From: a bacterium
GTDB taxonomy: Bacteria > Krumholzibacteriota > Krumholzibacteriia > LZORAL124-64-63
Direction of reading: 5' to 3'
DNA length: 35,294 nucleotides
NCBI GenBank assembly: GCA_020049465.1
Contig: JAIFKS010000139.1
Location: 1 to 35,294 of the forward strand
The notes below the pieces were generated by a model. The model worked only from the letters and a program-made list of their open reading frames with translations. It did no database searches and was not told the DNA's origin. A program made the position numbers and the translations under genes. This document shows positions 33,627 through 35,294 of the stretch, piece by piece; the stretch's first letter is position 1, and each line of letters begins with the position of its first letter.

Positions 33627-33974
33627 GTGAGCGTTGACGGATTGATCAACATTTCGGCCAGTGCGAACCAGGCCTTCGGGACGTTCGACTGGACCGAGCA
33701 CGCCGGCAAGGGTGTGCGCCTGTTCGTGCAGGGCTTTGGCTGAGGCGGCCCCAGCATTGGCATGGCTCTGGATGAGCCTAAGGCTGACGACGCGGTCGTC
33801 GATTCCAACGGTGTGAAATTCATGCTCGACGCCCAGACCACGGACGTCCTGCAGCAGAGCGGTGGCCTGACCATCGACTTCGTCGACGAGAACCACCGGC
33901 GCGGCTACATGCTCAAGCTCGGCGCCCCCGGCGGCAAGGACTGCAGTTCGGGCGGGTGCAGCGGCTGCGGTTGA
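33627..33974 (+). CDS. HesB/IscA-like selenoprotein (UGA = selenocysteine)
   Basis: 115 residues if UGA 33741-33743 is Sec39. GTG 33627 is preceded by AAAGGA at about eight bases. The frame before UGA ends G-V-R-L-F-V-Q-G-F-G, and after it continues G-G-P-S-I-G-M-A-L-D-E-P-K. In A-type Fe-S carriers the matching place reads G-C-S-G; in the HesB-like (seleno)protein family (TIGR01911) it is G-F-G-(C or U)-x-G-P-S-F-G-L-x-L-D-E, an exact fit. Without readthrough, a 38-residue piece and a 70-residue orphan would result. The C terminus C-S-S-G-G-C-S-G-C-G keeps a cysteine cluster. Likely binds or carries Fe-S or another metal; its specific role is not established. Neighbours are unrelated exported and redox genes. 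Confidence 0.9.
33764..33778 (+). promoter_or_regulatory. SECIS-like hairpin for the HesB-like gene
   Basis: GGCTC (33764-33768), loop TGGAT (33769-33773), GAGCC (33774-33778): perfect 5-bp stem with G-G in the loop. The first loop G is 27 bases after UGA, in the normal range. Because it lies inside the coding region the hairpin must also encode protein. A further hairpin GACGAC-GCG-GTCGTC starts near 33785. Confidence 0.55.
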
Positions 33975-33997
33975 TCGGCGGGACCGCTCGCGCGGGA

Positions 33998-34053
33998 ATG
34001 ACGATGCCGCATTGACGACGCAGCAATGACGATGCAGCAATGACGACGAGTCA
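33998..34053. repeat. Four tandem 14-bp repeats
   Basis: Units start at 33998, 34012, 34026 and 34040 and read AATGACGATGCAGC with up to a few changes. They begin 24 bp after the selenoprotein stop and run into the terminator hairpin. The preceding GCGCGGGAATGAC resembles the ends of widespread extragenic palindromic repeats, so this may be a degenerate dispersed element. Confidence 0.8.
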
Positions 34054-34090
34054 CGGGGAGCTTCGCACAGAGGCTCCCCGTTCTCCTTCG
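34054..34090 (+). terminator. Terminator after the HesB-like selenoprotein gene
   Basis: ACGGGGAGC (34054-34062) pairs perfectly with GCTCCCCGT (34074-34082) around an 11-base loop; the pyrimidine run TTCTCCTTC follows. Confidence 0.7.
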
Positions 34091-34100
34091 TGCCGACGAA

Positions 34101-34118
34101 CTTGCGCCGGCGCAAGTA
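34101..34118. promoter_or_regulatory. Perfect 18-bp palindrome
   Basis: ACTTGCGCCGGCGCAAGT is fully self-complementary with no spacer. It lies about 210 bp upstream of the Gfo/Idh/MocA gene in an otherwise gene-free 355-bp interval (33975-34329), which also holds the 14-bp repeats and the terminator. It may be an operator or part of a dispersed repeat. Confidence 0.45.
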
Positions 34119-34329
34119 TTCCGAAATCGCCACGATATTTCATCTATCGCCTTCCGGAACCCCGACGTCAGGGCCCCACATCCCCATCCATCAACGCCGC
34201 GCACCGCGCTCCCCCTCGCCCCGCGCCGCCCCATCGCGTAAGATGGCCCGGCAGGGACGCCATCGGCCGCGTCACCTCCGACGGTATCAAGCGACCCCGA
34301 CGCAGGAAGACCAGGAAGGCGACGCACGC

Positions 34330-35294
34330 ATGCGCACGATCCGATGGGGCATCCTCGGTCCCGGCCACATCTCCCGCAAATTCGCCACGGCCCTGCGCGA
34401 GGCCGAAGGCGCCGAGCTGGCCGCCGTCGGCTCGCGCGACGCCGCGCGGGCGGCCGCTTTCGCCGCCGCATTCGGCCTTCCGCCCGCGCGTGCGCACGCG
34501 AGCTACGAAGCCCTGGCCGCCGACCCGACGGTCGACGCGGTCTACATCGGCACACCCCACACCGGCCACGAAGAGCACACGCTGCTCTGCCTGGCGCACG
34601 GCAAGCACGTGCTGTGCGAGAAGCCGCTGGCCATCAACGCCGCGCAGGCCGAACGCATGGTGGCCGCCGCGCGCGCGGCCGGCCTGGTCCTGATGGAAGC
34701 GATGTGGACGCGGTTCCTGCCGTCGATCGTCCGCGTGCGCGAACTGATCGCGGACGGACACATCGGTGAAGTGCGCCTGGTCACCGCCGACTTCGGCTTC
34801 CGCGCCTCGTTCGACGCCGAAAGCCGCCTGTTCGCGCCGGAGCTGGGCGGCGGCGCGCTGCTGGACCTGGGCATCTACCCGCTGACGCTGGCTTCGATGC
34901 TCTGCGGCGCACCCGTGGCCATCCAGGCGACGGCCAACCTGGGCACGACCGGGGTCGACGAGGAGACGGCGATCATCCTGCGCCACGCGCGCGGCGAACT
35001 GGCGGTGCTGGCCGCCTCGCTGCGCGCCGACACGCCGCGCGAGGCGAACATCATCGGCACCGGCGGCCGCCTCCGGATCCTGTTCCCCTGGTGGGCCGGA
35101 ACGCGCATCGCGCTGCGGGAAGGCAGAGCTGAAGAGCAGATCTTCGACCTGCCGGCCCGCGGCGGCGGCTACACGCACGAGGCCGAGGCGTTCATGGACC
35201 TGATCCGCGACGGGAAAGCGGAAACACCGGTCATGCCGCTGGACGAGAGCCTGTCCATCATGCGCACGATGGACGCCATCCGCGCGCAGTGCGG
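34330..35294 (+). CDS. Gfo/Idh/MocA-family NAD(P)-dependent oxidoreductase (3' end cut by window)
   Basis: 321 codons are visible and the frame runs off the right edge. ATG 34330; GGAAGG lies about 11 bases upstream. The N-terminal Rossmann fold opens with I-R-W-G-I-L-G-P-G-H-I, then V-G-S-R-D at the second strand, D-A-V-Y-I-G-T-P-H, and H-V-L-C-E-K-P-L-A with the E-K-P catalytic lysine. The C-terminal domain contains G-G-G-A-L-L-D-L-G-I-Y-P, as in dimeric dihydrodiol dehydrogenase-like members. Usual length is 330-350, so only a little is missing. It probably oxidises or reduces a sugar or diol; substrate unknown. Confidence 0.93.
   Translation, partial: MRTIRWGILGPGHISRKFATALREAEGAELAAVGSRDAARAAAFAAAFGLPPARAHASYEALAADPTVDAVYIGTPHTGHEEHTLLCLAHGKHVLCEKPLAINAAQAERMVAAARAAGLVLMEAMWTRFLPSIVRVRELIADGHIGEVRLVTADFGFRASFDAESRLFAPELGGGALLDLGIYPLTLASMLCGAPVAIQATANLGTTGVDEETAIILRHARGELAVLAASLRADTPREANIIGTGGRLRILFPWWAGTRIALREGRAEEQIFDLPARGGGYTHEAEAFMDLIRDGKAETPVMPLDESLSIMRTMDAIRAQC

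Noticed and set aside
33627..33974. Reading the HesB-like gene as a pseudogene with a nonsense mutation
   Set aside because: The stop is UGA at the exact Cys/Sec position of the family, the rest of the frame is intact, a suitable hairpin follows, and a second Sec-type gene is in the window.
33504..34133. A 209-residue minus-strand ORF covering the HesB-like gene and the downstream repeats
   Set aside because: It would destroy the coherent selenoprotein reading on the plus strand, and part of it merely translates the 14-bp repeats and the terminator hairpin.

Overview
The window is a GC-rich bacterial chromosome segment from a Gram-negative organism: it has a TonB-dependent receptor, lipoproteins, a Tat-type sulfatase and a secreted protein with a C-terminal FlgD/T9SS-like sorting module (P-N-P-F-N-P...). 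That module together with high GC suggests an FCB-group or neighbouring candidate phylum (Krumholzibacteriota, Eisenbacteria and Latescibacterota are guesses). GTG and TTG starts with good Shine-Dalgarno (SD) sites are common, and operons are packed with 4-nt ATGA-type overlaps. No tRNA, rRNA, IS element, phage or CRISPR is visible.

The most notable result is two genes that read through an in-frame UGA as selenocysteine. The first (7854-8849) is an ArsS-type radical SAM protein of arsenosugar synthesis; UGA lies at 8826-8828, followed by a SECIS-like hairpin and seven more codons. The second (33627-33974) is a HesB/IscA-like selenoprotein with UGA at 33741-33743 in place of the first A-type carrier cysteine. 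A routine gene caller would truncate the first and split or miss the second. ArsS is followed by a single protein fusing the two 'rSAM/selenodomain-associated' transferases (CofC-like and GT2-like).

Layout: 1-207 end of an unknown gene; 225-1907 TMTC-like TPR membrane protein; 1990-7590 (minus) sufC-B-D-S-U plus a DUF59 protein, a complete Fe-S assembly operon with a clear promoter overlapped by two inverted repeats; 7854-10203 (plus) arsS and the fused transferase; 10303-11424 (minus) fasciclin lipoprotein; 11662-12942 (plus) MFS exporter; 12954-18110 (minus) a thiamine salvage operon: promoter, TPP riboswitch with terminator, TonB-dependent receptor, thiamine pyrophosphokinase, SSS symporter and a small DUF2871-like membrane protein; 18243-20509 (plus) an exported SUMF1-fold protein and a sulfatase; 20627-21766 (plus) CorA; 21785-27083 (minus) a terminal oxidase operon (sco, ctaD, ctaE, ctaF, ctaC, ctaB) encoding an A2-type caa3 oxidase; 27422-29444 (plus) a cNMP-binding-domain protein without HTH, then gpmI; 29765-31726 (plus) a large secreted OB/Ig/FlgD-like protein behind a structured 250-nt leader; 31829-32515 (minus) DUF2461; 32713-33441 (plus) exported Gly-rich protein; 33627-33974 (plus) the HesB-like selenoprotein; 34330-end (plus) a Gfo/Idh/MocA oxidoreductase cut by the window edge.

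Functionally the region combines cofactor supply (Fe-S clusters, thiamine pyrophosphate, heme O and copper for the oxidase) with selenium- and arsenic-related chemistry. No selenocysteine machinery (selA, selB, selC, selD) and no arsM lie in the window, so they must be elsewhere if the selenocysteine reading is right.
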